64,000 nucleotides of DNA from Tomocerus qinae (GCA_020055645.1 CM034547.1:18763013-18827012); one strand, 5' to 3'. Positions 42,201 through 54,824 are shown, counted from the stretch's first letter. Program-made: numbers and translations. The notes: generated by a model from the letters alone, not told the origin.

Positions 42201-44791
42201 ATCATCATCAGCACAGTGAAACTGAAACCGTTCTAGTTAAGTTGAGCGGCAGTTGTTGTTGAGTTAGGCTATGGTTGATGTTGATAGTGGACCATTATGC
42301 TACATTATAAACATTCCAAAAGTCTTTCACCCATTCTCCCTGGACGTCTCAAATGGCTTATGTTATGAGAACGAAATGGCTTCACATTTAAACAAATAGT
42401 GAAGTGAACATGGTTGGGAATCGAAATTCCTGAAATGCTCAATGTATGTAAGCATTGAAATTGTATAATATTTGTATTTGTATGTAAGTATTGCTAAAAC
42501 ATTCGTCTTACTTAATACTGCTCCCACGATCATATAAAACCCTAACATATCTCTATTAGATCATGTCCTTATGTTTAAACGTTTAAATGTAGGTTAAGGG
42601 AAAGATAATCATTCTTAATATAAAATTGTGATCATAATATTTATATCGATAAATGTAAATGGCCACTAGTAAAGTTGTATTATATTTAATACAAGTTTTA
42701 CGCCTCTACATGCAAATTGCATAATTGTGCTAAATGCCTTTTCTGTAATGTCTTTCGATTTAGTTTACAAATAGCTGTGCTTGAGATAGTTATTTAAAAA
42801 GTTAAATAGAAATGAACACACCGAATTGGCAATGTATTAGCTTGAAGTAGAGGATTTTGTGCAGATAAGAAGAGACAAGGAAAGCTTTATTCCTTGATAT
42901 AACTATTCTTACTATATATCTTGTCGAATTGAGTGCACGTAGGTATTTAAGAAACGGAACATCTAATAAAATAAAGAAGCTATATAAATGTTTCTCGTTG
43001 TTTGAGTAAATTGCAAATTCAGCTTTACTCTAAGTTAGATCTAGCCATTGTACAATGCACTTGCAGTCCACAAGATATCTCATTGGTTATTCCCCTAGAG
43101 TCCGGAAACATTTGGCTATTAGGTCTGATAGTCATCAACAAAACGGCAGTTTGATGGTTCCTCCTTGTAAAATTTATTAAAGACATTTGTTAAGAGATAG
43201 ACAAAAACCCAGAACGAGGATATCCTATATAATCTACTTTTAACGAAATAAGTTACATTAAACCCTCCACGATCTTCTATCAAAACAACCCATTTCTCTT
43301 ATTAACTGACTTTTTCTCCTATGCAACTACAGTTACTACGTCACATTAAATGGCTCTTCATCAGTCGCAGCTAATCTCCCTTTGATTTCCAAAAGTTTAC
43401 TCCTTTCTTTAGTTTCTTTTACAATTGCCAACTTCCTATCTAAGGTAGCACAGACAAAAGGAAATCTATGCATGGATTTATTCTAGGGAAGCCTATTATG
43501 AATTCAACTGAAGTAACTACGTATTTATTACAAAGTCAACTCGAGTTGACAGTTAAAAAAGAGTGATGAGATGATCAAAGAAGAAAGCGAAGAGGTTCTT
43601 GTATAAAAAGTAAGGTTAAACAGAAAATTGATTACAAATTATCCTACTCACACCGCAGTTCATTCAGCATCTGAAAATTATTTATTGTCCTCTGTAATTT
43701 GTGTGTACATTATGTGCATTTAATTAAGGTAGGTGTATCCATTTCTCTGGTTCCTTGGTAGTTGTACTTTATCCCTTATGCTCTATTTCCTCACAGGACT
43801 ATCAAATATCAAACTGCATTACATTATTTTATTTTAGTGAAAAGATTAATTATTGACAATTTTGTCGCAAGCCGCGTCGCACATTGTTTTCGTGGCGAAC
43901 AGAACAATTCCTTCTAAGTACCTCTTACAGGTTTTTAAATATGAGATTCAGATAATATCAAATCAAACCAGGGCGTTTTGTTAATGAATATGTATGCAGA
44001 CGTTTTTGAATTCTAAAGTATATTCAGAGGAGGAGTAAGAATTTAAGAAGCAACGGATGCGTGAGTAGATTTTGTGTAACTTAGAAAGTAAGTAGAGGGA
44101 GACCGGTGTAATAAACGAATGGTTGGGTGGTCACTGACCTGGCCAAAGCTCAGATGGTATTTTGAGAATTGAGTCTGGTTAGTTTTATATTTTATTCAGT
44201 TTTATTGTAGTAACATGTAGTTTATGTGGTTTTTAAATAAAAAGATCTACCTAAATACATAAGCAGTTTGTATCTAGTTTATATAGGTACTTGGTAAGTG
44301 AAACTAGTAGATGTCCAAAATAAGGAATGGTTGGGTTGATGGGAAAACCACGAAGTAGTAGGTGCATAGTAGTGGTTGGTGTAAGTAGTATGGCTTTAAA
44401 AAGTAGAGCTATAGTAATGTAACAAATGATTACAAGATATATATGCTTTTGGTATAAATGCGACGGAATCCGCAAGTAGTCATAACCATAAAGTTGTCAT
44501 CCAAAGTTTCTCCATCTCATCTTCAAACTCTCATAATTTTATGCTAGTCTTGTGTCCCACCCCTCCCCTTCCCACCACCAACTCATTTCTATCTATATAT
44601 ATCGAATCACTCTTTAAATATATATCCCGTTCGTTTACTATACACAACAGTTCAATTGAGAGCAACGGGGAAAGAGAGTCGACTATATTAAAACACTAAA
44701 AAGTGTATCCGTATGTAACAGACAGGGCAAAAGAGGACAAGACACCCACTACAAACAAACAGCGAAAATAATATACTAAGTTGAATGGTTG

Positions 44792-44800
44792 CAGTTGCAC
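44792..44800. repeat. Left target-site duplication of the foldback element
   Basis: CAGTTGCAC here is repeated exactly at 45456-45464, immediately outside the two inverted arms. The duplication is 9 bp if the C is counted, or 8 bp (AGTTGCAC) if that C belongs to the right arm end. An 8-9-bp duplication indicates cut-and-paste transposase insertion. Confidence 0.8.
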
Positions 44801-44984
44801 GGTATCATCTTAATACCCCTCGGATTGCAATACCCCTCCTATTGTAATACCCCTCCGTTGTACTGCCCCTCGGTGTAATACCCCTCCGTGGGACTACCCC
44901 TCCGTTGTACTACCCCTCCGTTGAACTACCCCTCGATGCAACTCTTGTTTTTGATATCAATGTTAGTCAGTGCTAATGTCAATT
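44801..44984 (+). repeat. Left inverted arm of the foldback element
   Basis: The arm starts GGTATCATCTTAATACCCCT. CCCCT blocks end at 44820, 44837, 44854, 44870, 44885, 44901, 44917 and 44933, giving spacings of 17, 17, 16, 15, 16, 16 and 16. A non-repeated inner part runs from the CGATGCA motif to CTAATGTCAATT. The strand asymmetry (runs of C, almost no G runs) is mirrored in the right arm. Confidence 0.85.
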
Positions 44985-45036
44985 GAAGATAAAGTAAGAT
45001 AAGGAAAAATGGTAAGGATGAAACTAGTCACAACTA

Positions 45037-45062
45037 TTTTTACTGCATAGTAATATGTTATG
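45037..45062 (+). repeat. Inner inverted repeat, left copy
   Basis: This 26-bp sequence containing TAATATGTTATG pairs with the reverse complement of 45190-45215 with two mismatches. It sits 52 bp inside the left arm, and its partner sits 56 bp inside the right arm. The nested pair is therefore co-axial with the outer arms. Confidence 0.8.
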
Positions 45063-45189
45063 TATCAGGAATTAGTAGTGATGTCCAAAGTGGTCAAGCA
45101 GGCGTTTAACAAAAGTACAAAAGGTTAAAACATCATTTTGAGGCAATAATAAGACAAACAAATGTTACATGACGATTAGTGACTATGTG

Positions 45190-45215
45190 CATAACATATT
45201 ATTATGAAGTAAAAA
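45190..45215 (-). repeat. Inner inverted repeat, right copy
   Basis: This is the reverse-complement partner of 45037-45062 (24 of 26 positions). Weaker complementarity continues outward, with GAAACT on the left opposite AGTTTC on the right. This suggests the whole element was once one long palindrome whose centre has diverged. Confidence 0.8.
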
Positions 45216-45271
45216 TTGTATTAACGAGTTTCGTGCTTGCCATTTTTCTTAATAAATTTTATTTTGTGTTA

Positions 45272-45455
45272 AATTGACATTAGCACTAACTAACATTGAT
45301 AAGAAAAGCAAGAGTCGTATCGAGGGGTAGTACAACGGAGGGGCAGTACAACGGAGGGGTAGTCCCACGGAGGGGTATTACACCGAGGGGTAGTACGACG
45401 GAGGGGTATTACATTAGGAGGGGTATTACAATCCGAGGGGTATTAAGATGTAATC
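45272..45455 (-). repeat. Right inverted arm of the foldback element
   Basis: This is the reverse complement of the left arm and has the same length. It carries the GAGGGG blocks between about 45322 and 45445 and ends AAGATGTAATC. Differences from the left arm are mostly single transitions plus one or two one-base gaps at the outermost end and near the CGATGCA/CGATACG junction. Confidence 0.85.
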
Positions 45456-45464
45456 CAGTTGCAC
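45456..45464. repeat. Right target-site duplication of the foldback element
   Basis: CAGTTGCAC is an exact copy of 44792-44800. The two copies are unmutated although the arms differ from each other, so the insertion may be younger than the divergence between its arms. Confidence 0.8.
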
Positions 45465-45493
45465 TTAGCTAAAATCTATCCAAGGAAGGAATA

Positions 45494-45506
45494 ACACACA
45501 CACACA
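45494..45506. repeat. CA microsatellite
   Basis: A run of about six AC dinucleotides lies 30 bp beyond the foldback element. It is short and of the ordinary kind found in animal introns. Confidence 0.75.
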
Positions 45507-48500
45507 GTTGGAAGAGATGTGCTGATAGGAGCAGTTGTGAAAAAAGTGTATGTATCACGGAAGGAACTTGAAGTAAATATATGATTGTCTCGTGCGTATC
45601 TTTACAGCTTCCAAGTAATACTAAACTTTTCAACTAAAATAGTACATTGAGTCAGCTTATAGAAAGTTAGTGACATTACATGCCATAGCATTATCTTCTA
45701 TACAAGTCATCTTGAAGGCTATTGCTTTCCCTTTCTTTCCCATGCTTTCTCATCGTCCCTCTCCCTTGGTTTGGACCCTGGACCGGAGATACAGATTCTT
45801 GGCCCTGTCCTGTTCCCTACTTTCTTCGGCCTGGAAAGGAAAGCTATTGAGCCAGCAGTATAACTTAACTTGAGAAATATTGTGGTAGTTCAAGCTTAGA
45901 TTTTGGAACTGCAAGACTACAGGACATCACATTGCAATGCATTAGGTTATATTGGTTCCTAGTCTTCCTTAAACTTATTGTTAGTTCATTCAGTGAGTCA
46001 ACTCAATTTCTGTGCTAAGTTAAGTAATCCGACCAGTCTGTGTATATATAGTTCACAGTACACTAGACGCGACCCAGACAAGGCAAGCATCTCACGATCA
46101 GACACAATTCATTCACTTCGTGCTCAGACTTTACTAACAATAATACATAACTATCCCAGCACCACGACCTATATACTAATATACTTGTACTACTGATTTC
46201 CAGCTTTAGAGCTATATTATTCTAAATGATGTAATGTCCCTTGGATTACGTACTGCATGCATCATAGACTTGGACTATATCAGAAACAAAGTTTTCTACA
46301 ATCCCCTTAATATATATTCCATTCCGGGTCATTACAGTCTTTATGTGCGTACAGATAACTAATATAGTCGTAAACTTAAGTAAAGAAAAGCAAGAATGTC
46401 TTAAATTCATTCTGCCGTGCCACTGCAGTCCCTACTCTAGATACTTGTCTTATTAGATACTCAAGGCATGTACAAATACGTTAGGTCACTTATTCACCTT
46501 ATGTAGGCGTTTTCCCTTCCCGTTCCTTACTATCAACAAAGAAATGGATACTGAATTGAATGAACGAACATTCCGTTTGCCTATTGCCTTTTCCTAGCTA
46601 TCTTATCTGCAGTTGTCATCATTGTCACTACCAGCTAAGTAATTTCCCTACTTTACGATGAAATGTTTGTTCTACCCATTCTACTCTATTCAGTTTAGTT
46701 ATTGCTAATTAAAAAGATACTCCCCCAATATACTTCAATATACCACATTAGTGAGATAGCTTAAGACACAATACTTGCATTTTCTGTATTATTGCAGAAT
46801 TTTCCTTGCTTCAAACATTCCTGATACTCTGCATCCTGGTAATATTTTATTGCCTGTTATTACATTCCATTCCACCATATTAATGTACTGTACGTTTTTA
46901 AGTAGATTTTGGATTTTTTAGAAAATGTAAAATCTAAAAATGGCACTCAATTAATTGATAATAATAATGCATGGAAGAAACAGTCATCGTCATTTTTTAT
47001 TGGTCTTCCTGATGTCTTCACATTATTAGAGTATTACAGATGCAATTCATTGCATTATTTCGATTCGAAGTCTTTTTGTCTCACAATCTTTTGTTTTCAT
47101 GTAAATGATCAGAAAACTTCATTTGCATAGAAAATGAACAACTACATACATATTAAAATGCAGCACAATAGTATTGTTTGGGAAAAACCAGTCCATGTTG
47201 CAAATTGAAAAGCTAGTTTTCATGGACAATAGATGAAGAACAATTTAAATAAGTTTTATTAATTGTATATGCAACAATCAGCAAGTTTACAAGAAATTAG
47301 CATAAAAAGCAGTAGCAGCAGTGGTCGTACATAATAACAGTGCCACTATTGGGAAAGTTGTCGCTTTTATTACAAGTATGATGTAAGAAAAAATTTTCAT
47401 TTAGAGAGGAGAGGACTATAAACAGAAGTGTACATAACACAAATCACAGTATACATAGTAAACTTATAGTCATCGTAGGGACAAGTTTCATGTTTTGTGC
47501 CCACTCAGTAAAGTATTTTGCAATTATTAAATCCGCTGGACTGGAACTATGCTGCTAAATGTGATTGTCACATTGTCAGTGATGTATGCATGACTGAATA
47601 TAAGGCTGGTGCCGTTTCAAAAACACCCGTCTTGTTTGTAGTTTGGTTGCTGATAGCGTCTGCGGTGAGCGTCGACATGAAATGTGTGGGAAGTAATTAA
47701 AAATTTCATTAAGCATAAACGTCTGGTGAGATTGCATGGGAGGAAGACTACACTTAGTAACTTGGGAAAGTCATACATGCAATCGTTAAAGTGCACCAAG
47801 TTATTAATTCCTTTCCGTATTTAATTTTATGTATGAAGCTGGCCCATTCTTCATTGCTTTACAGACTCAGTATTCTATTTATGTAAAATTCAGTCTCGAA
47901 CCAGAGACAAAGATGAATGAAAACTGACAGGATAGTAAGACCATGATGAATTCCTTGCAAAAAACTCTGACAATCTGGCTATATAAATTGCTACCTAAAA
48001 ATAAATAGTATTATTCACTAAAGAAAACAGCATTATTTATTCAGGAATTTTTTGCAAACATTTAAGCTGTAGACAGAAATTGTAACTTGGAATTGCTTGC
48101 ATATAACAGTCGAGAGAAAGGCAAATAATTTACGGCTTAAAGAACATGTTTGCAATTTGCATTTATTTTTTCGGTGTCCTTTTTTGTGCTAAATTGCAGT
48201 GCAATACACACTTCAAGTTTCTGTCTGAAAGATTTCTTTGTTCAGTTGTCTAGTCCCCATTCTATTCACAGGAAGCAAGACACTTTGAAACAGACACACA
48301 AACACACTAATGGCACATAACGTTTCATTGTCCTATTCTACGTACTTACACAGTTACTAAAGTTTTACTCTTTTTGTGTCAAATATGTATCTATCCAATA
48401 CGTACTTATTCGCATGGAGATTTTCAGCCACCCACTGCACATTTGCACATGTATGAAGGATCTATATTTACGTCTGTAAGGATTACCCTTGAGGACCACT

Positions 48501-51500
48501 GTGTAAGGCTACACAATATTTGTATCTATTTAGTCTTATAGTCTCATTGTCTCACTTTCTGATATATACCTACTATGCACGTTTAGCATTAAAATATACT
48601 AGCACACTTCCTGCCTATATACTTCTATGATCTTTTACAATATGTGTAAAATATTATATTCCATGTGAAGACCAATTTTACTGAAGTGTACGATTAGTAA
48701 ATACTAGTGCTGTTCCTTAGATTGGAGTCAGAAAACCGTCTTTTTCATATGTGGAATCATCTCATTACTTTATATGCAAATGTGTATTGTCATTGCCTTC
48801 ATCATTCTTCTACATAATCTCACTCCATACACAGTTTACTCCCTTGGTCCTCATAAACGTTGTCTAAAAGGCACTCAGCCACCATATTACTTCGCCCGTT
48901 CAATACAAATTCAATGTTCAACCATTATATCTCGGCTGTTGTTTTCCTTTTCTTCCATTCTTGCATTGGTATAAATTTTTAGAACTTTGGTTCATATCAC
49001 ATATTGAGTAATGATTTAATAACCATACAGGCATCATTAACGTTCTTCCAAAATGTACCAAGTAGAACGTAAATCTGCTTAAGTTGAGATTCAAAGAATA
49101 TCGCGATTTAGTTAGCAATAAGTTAAGATAGATTCTATAACCATAACCAAGTTATCGTTAAATCCAAGTTGGATGGTGGAAATCTGATATAGAATGTTAT
49201 AGTTATAATTTTTATTCAAACATTTGAATTTAGTGACTACAAATACTGTCATTACTAAATGGTATTGTTAATTTGAAAGTAAAATCACGCATATGCATTT
49301 GCAATTATTAGTATCATCAGACTTTGTGGATAATTGCAAACAACAACGTCTTGTTTGCTCTGCTATCTATGTATAAAATGGTAAGCTGTAATGGCTGTTA
49401 TATAATATATAATAATGTTATAAAAGTGTGCTAGATTTTTGATTATAGGTAACAATAAACTTCGATGGGGTGCATTTGTCTATATTATGGTATCCCTGTC
49501 CATTTAAGTCCTATATTTTGCGTATAAGGAGTAAGCAAGGTAAATAGTGGTCATTTCCATTCTAAATAGGCTATAAAGATTTTGGCCGAGCGTTTGGAAA
49601 ATTTACATATCCATTGGAGAATTTCAGCTCGTGCATTGTCATTTATTTTATTTCTTGCTAACAATCACATCACACAATCAGCTATCAGTTTCCTTGTATT
49701 CCCAACAATTTTGCATGCTCTGTTATTTTCCAGTGCTCAATTAGGCAATTTGCATTTATTTTATACGGTAATAAGAATTTTGCTGCGAAAATTTGGCAAA
49801 TGAGCATGTTTCAGAGAAGCTATAAGAATAATGAAATGTGTACGGGGAATTTGGAGAAGCAAATGACTCGTATGTTTCTGCGTAAGTATCTGTATACGAA
49901 GTAGTTGGATGAAAACTTTGCTTTTGGCTTACATTCAGAATGAGTGAACGGACCCAAGATAGAATATGTTTTTCTTCGATACAAAAGCGTAGGTTTATAT
50001 TTTTTGATGGATATCATAAATCATTTCAGCTTGATTTTGTATACATTATCAAAGTTTTGATTTATTAGTCAGACTGAAACATAAAAACTTGGCTCCTAAG
50101 ATAATATGCCACGGAAAGCGAAAACTTAACTTCGTGCAAAAATAGGTAGTATTATAGCATCCGATTAGATTACTTCTGCATCAACTTTTACGCATTCGTC
50201 TTCATAATTCAAAATGCCGTAGTTGAGACATTGTTTATAAATAAAATACGACTATTATTTCGTAGTGTACAAGCAATAAGTAAGTATACAGCTATTGTGA
50301 AGTATTTTTTCGTGGCAAAGGCAGACTGTGAAAGATACATCCCAGAAGGGAAACCTAATAGCAATCTGCTAATAGGATTTATGTCAGAAAACCCGGCGCA
50401 GCTTACTATTTGGAAAAAAGGAACCGCACACTCACCAACCACTTTCAACAGTTTATAGTGATTTAGATTGTTTTTTATAAATACAAATAAATCCAGATTA
50501 GAATTTGAAAGAATGTTCATTTCATTTAATTACTTTTGATACTGAAAAATGCTCAGTACTCAATGATTTACGGAATTTCGGTAGAAATAAAAATTTTATT
50601 TGTTGTAGTTCTGTTGTATTGGTGTAGTACTTATGGTATACTAAAGCTTTTAAAGCCCGTTCTAGAATTTAGTATTAGAAGTTGGTTGTGACATTTAATC
50701 TAAAAAAAGAGTCCGTGTTCGATAAAATCGTTGTGGAATGTTGTGGCTTAATATTAGTGTTTCGTATTAAAAAAGGAACAAGGAAAACACATCATGAAGC
50801 CTTCCAACTGAGTTGGGGAGGAAGACAATAATGCTCGCATTAGGAGAGATCTGTTTTTGCACTGTGGGCTAAATGGTATAGCTGTTTGTTCGCTGTGTTT
50901 TAGTCATTGCATTGTGATCAGTGATGTGATCGTATATTACGGTGGCACCAATTTCTTTGGTGTTCTCTTTGACAGGGTGAAGCAGACGAAAAGTAAAGCC
51001 TGAATTTTATTCTCAAGCTCAAATTGGCAATTCCCCGACACGCTCTTATTGTTGCAGTCTAAAGAGCACTTCCAATACAATTCGGCTGAAAGGTCGAAAT
51101 TCTAGTTTCATCTGCTGTTCTAAGGAGACAGAGATCTTTGCAGTTAGTGAGCTATTCTTTCTCTCGGATCATTTTCTTATTTCGTTCCGATGGAGAAATG
51201 GGATTGCAAACATATTGTTTCATTTGAAATTCAACGGAAAACTAATATCCGTGGCTATATAAACCTTTTGTCTTACATCTTCCGATGGTATAGTGGAAAT
51301 AATACATTTCTTACAATTCTCTTTTCATCCATTCCAAACCCATTTGTAAACATTATAGTCACCCTTTAACTCTAGTTTACTATCGCCCAAGTCAGCCAGC
51401 AAAGACGGAGTAAATAGGAAAGAAATAAAATCTAATACGCCCAAGTAGGTACCAAGTAACTATTTCTATCGCTGTGTGCTCCTATATTATACTTTTCTGC

Positions 51501-54500
51501 GTATCTACATGTTTCAAACCTATAGAATTTCACAACGTACACTTCGAATTATTTGTCAGTATGTGTCGAAAAGAATCTTATTCTCAGTATTGTAAATGTA
51601 TTTAAAAGTGCATAGAGTTCAACTGCAAGAACAAATGCAAGTTCCAACGCAACCTAGGATAACTTAAACCGAAAATCTGAGACTGCTGAGCCTTAAGCAA
51701 TTCTCACAACAAAACATGTATATTAAAGATGCTAAGACTATGTTTTTCTGAAGTAAAATGGTTTCGCATTCATTTTATGTACCTAGGTATACCTATTTGA
51801 ACATAAAAATTCACTTTAGCCTTCTATCAGGGTATCTAGACTTTTTATATTATCTTTAACTCGTTTTAGGTAGGTAGGTTTACTTTCTTTCGGTTCGGTT
51901 GAGTTTCTTATTTTCCCCGGGTTTTAAGGCTTAGCAATTTAAGAGATAAAAATATCCAGCTCTTTTCCTTCTTCTTCACTTCAATTCGCTCTCGGAGCAT
52001 TATCATATTTCTTTTCTTCTGTATCGTGCGTATACAAACACAAGAATCCATAAAAGTCAGCTTTACTACTTACTCACTGCTAGAGCGGATCCTGAACAAC
52101 AGGCCACTGAGCTGAGGTCAGGTCACGATAAAATAAACGAGAAATAAAGATAAGTCGCTAATTTTACTTTGTTCAATTTACATTATCTTTACGATATCCT
52201 TAACAGTAGGCACTTGTATCTAAGAGCATCTTATATTGTAATAGAAACTTTTAGAGCTTCCATTAATATTCTCTACTGTAGAAAATATAAGTATTTTATG
52301 TTATTCTATTTACATCCCATGCGAGACTCACAGTTTTCTAAAAAATGCAATACACAAAGTTCAATGTGGCCCATAAATGCATGCAGCTAATTAGCGGGGC
52401 GTCTTGAGACCATTTTGTTAATGAGAATGAAAGTAACTGCCGCTAACTGAAAGAATTTTTTTATAATAAAGTAATTCATCATTTTAACTTCAAAAGATTT
52501 TAATTTCTATTCAATTACTGTTCAAAGTGACTTTTACAAGGCCATAAATCATTAAGATATGTAGAACACGTTAACCCCGTAGGGAAAACAAAAGGATTGG
52601 ATGAGAAGTTTCCTAATGAAAAAATGATTAAAATCATTTTAATTGCTTGCCATATTATAGTATGATGAATTATAAAGTACTTACCAAAGTGTAATATCAA
52701 TTTTGTATGTACTTCACGAGATTTACAGACAGCTTGTCTAAATTCTACACAGCTACAGAGATGAATAAAGGCGACAAATTCATAGGAAGGTATCATCTAT
52801 GTTGAGAAATGAAGTAATCTTTCGTCTTCATATAATGTTGCCAATATGACTATCATCTACATGCTGAATAATGAATAATATTAATTACCAAAGTACCTAG
52901 TGCACTTTTTAGGAGAAAAGTAAAAACTGTACTCTCGGCCCTGTCATTGCGAACAATAAATGACCTAACATCCATATCGTAAATACTTTATGATATACGT
53001 AAGTAATTAGTGTGTACATGCCAAAGTTATTGAAAATTGCAAGGCAGTGCATAAAGTTGAGTAATACATTCACTCATATTTCACATTTTTGACTGCTATA
53101 TGGTTTTACTCAATGCTAGGTATATTATAATCTTGCTTTTGGACTAAAAGAGGTAGGCAGTTACAACTGACACTGATAAGAAAATGTCACTATTATCCTA
53201 CTTAGAGTTGTTTTTCGGCGTTCAAAACAAAGGCAATTACGTTCTTGTCCCTAAATCTATAAACATTGATAAGACGTGCTCTCAATTGAATGTTTGATAA
53301 ATGATCAAAGATTTTTTACTAACCATAATATTTTTAATTAGCGTGCTTCTCGACCACTTGCCACCTCAACATTACTGTAGCTATACCTGAATTGAGTCGT
53401 CTTCAACATGGTATTTCAGCTGCTTAATTGTCATCGTTAAAAATTGTATTAAAATTGACATTATTTACCACTACCAAGGATAATTACCAAGTTTTGGTGT
53501 CATTATAGATACTCGCTCTGAAAGATTTTGAATGAAGGAACGTGAATAAAATTTCTGGGAATAAATATACGTAGGATGTAGGGAAAAGTGTACACAGACA
53601 ATGAGTGTGTACATAAAGGCATCCGCGTAAAAGCTAAGTAAGTTTTACATAATAGAAAGTAATTTATCATCGGAAGTAGTATAAAGTAGTTTGATATGCA
53701 TGAAGATGTACAACATTAAAGAAAAGTGCTGCGGAAAATTCTGAAAGAAAACGGAGATTTTGGTTCTCTAATGTTACTAACACTGTCAGTTCGTATTATA
53801 ATAATGACATTATGCGAATTCGATTCTTTGAAGCGTGCACATAGTACTCTATGTCAATAACGAGGTTGAGGTAAATAAAATAGAGATTTTTCATGCAAAA
53901 ATTGACTGTGACTGTGAGAGCAGCCCAGATGGCATTCCTTTGCGGTAGGAAAACATTCCATCACCACGAGTACCTAGAATTCAAAGGAGACTCGGTTAAC
54001 ATTCGAGCTTTTGTCCTTTAAGTTTGAAAAGATCGTTCGCATATTTTACTGATATAAAGACATTATAGGTTTTCTTTCTGCGACTTTCTCCAAAACGGCT
54101 TCAAGAGGAAAAGTATTTGGTGAACCTGAACCCCGTCATTTGTGTATTCACTATAAAAGGGTCCTTTAAACTTATTCTACAAAGCTGTAACTAGAAACTT
54201 AGGTTAACGAACACTTAACTCATTCAGTTAATTGACCTTTCCTCTAATTAGTTGCGAAATTGAGGAATGTAATCATAAACCTACGTAAATTAAACTAAAG
54301 TAAACTAAGTAATGTACATTCCTGGAAAGCACTTTACTGTCAAGCTAAAGTGCTACAAAATTCGTCAGTCTAGTAATAGTAACAAGTATTTACTTCAAGA
54401 CACATTTTATTACCTTGCTGGATAGTTTCAAACCAAAATGAGTTTATTCATTATCATAACAAAGATCTGTCGTTCACTCACCGCTCTTACTTCAATATGC

Positions 54501-54752
54501 ATCCTCGACAAATGAAATAATGTTAGTGGAAACTCTGATTAGCAACTACAAACAAAACCTTGATATTTTATTACTCATAGTCTCAAGAACTGAGACAAGG
54601 AAATTGCCAACCACAAAGAACGTATTTATATTAGCTGAAGTTTTAATTTAGTGTACGTGTTATGCTCATAATACTGACCAAGTCCAATAAGTGGCAGTCT
54701 AGTGGAAGAAATGTTCAAATGGTAATGTATGCATTCTCTTATCTGTTTCCAG

Positions 54753-54824
54753 GGACTTGAGTAGGAACAATATTACTCGGATTGGAGCCACACAACTCAG
54801 CAAACTCAAGGATCTTCAAGAATT
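54753..54824 (+). CDS. LRR receptor/adhesion protein, exon 2: first complete LRR
   Basis: The exon is exactly 72 nt, one 24-residue repeat, bounded by acceptor TTTCCAG and donor GTAAGA (54825-54830). Its first base completes the Leu codon begun in exon 1. The translation reads (L)DLSRNNITRIGATQLSKLKDLQE, an extracellular-type LRR with the LxLSxNxI signature and the usual LxxLxxLxxL second half (residues 78-101). N84 is in an N-I-T sequon. The next Leu codon is split after two bases, as in exon 1. One-repeat exons of this size and phase are common in LRIG- and LGR-type genes and allow repeats to be gained or lost without a frameshift. Confidence 0.9.

Larger units (their letters stand above)
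44801..45455. mobile_element. Non-autonomous foldback-type DNA transposon with tandem-repeat inverted arms
   Basis: This 655-bp element lies in intron 1. Its two arms (44801-44984 and 45272-45455) are 184 bp each and inverted copies of one another, at roughly 90% identity by eye. Each arm is mostly a tandem array of a 15-17-bp unit ending in CCCCT. There are eight such blocks on the left, and their reverse complements, ending GAGGGG, lie on the right. Unique arm sequence follows, including ATCAATGTTAGT. A second inverted pair sits in the middle (45037-45062 with 45190-45215, 24 of 26 matching), so nearly the whole element can form one hairpin. It is flanked by an 8-9-bp duplication. No transposase is encoded. 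Long repeated arms with 9-bp duplications are known for Foldback/MULE-type elements, whereas an 8-bp duplication would also fit hAT, P or Merlin. The superfamily is therefore unsettled. Confidence 0.85.
39299..54752 (+). other. Intron 1 of the LRR gene
   Basis: This 15.45-kb GT-AG intron has donor GTAAGT and an acceptor CTGTTTCCAG. It interrupts a Leu codon after base two, and the flanking exons join in frame to give AKKL-DLSRN, the expected start of the first repeat. It contains the foldback element at 44801-45455, a CA microsatellite at 45494-45506 and AT-rich sequence otherwise. I saw no further coding exon in it. First introns of this size often carry enhancers, but none can be recognised by reading. 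Confidence 0.85.

Noticed and set aside
44811-44933. Regularly spaced repeats resembling a CRISPR array
   Set aside because: The repeated block is 15-17 bp with no unique spacers, it is mirrored as an inverted copy 0.4 kb away and flanked by a target-site duplication, and the context is a eukaryotic intron.
47518-47700. Plus-strand frame with a short hydrophobic segment near its C-terminus
   Set aside because: Lacks a suitable ATG and neighbouring exons, and the hydrophobic run is isolated; probably chance within intron 1.
50209-50520. 103-codon minus-strand frame overlapping a 75-codon plus-strand frame
   Set aside because: Both strands are open over the same AT-rich stretch, neither shows domains, and there is no splice or poly(A) context.
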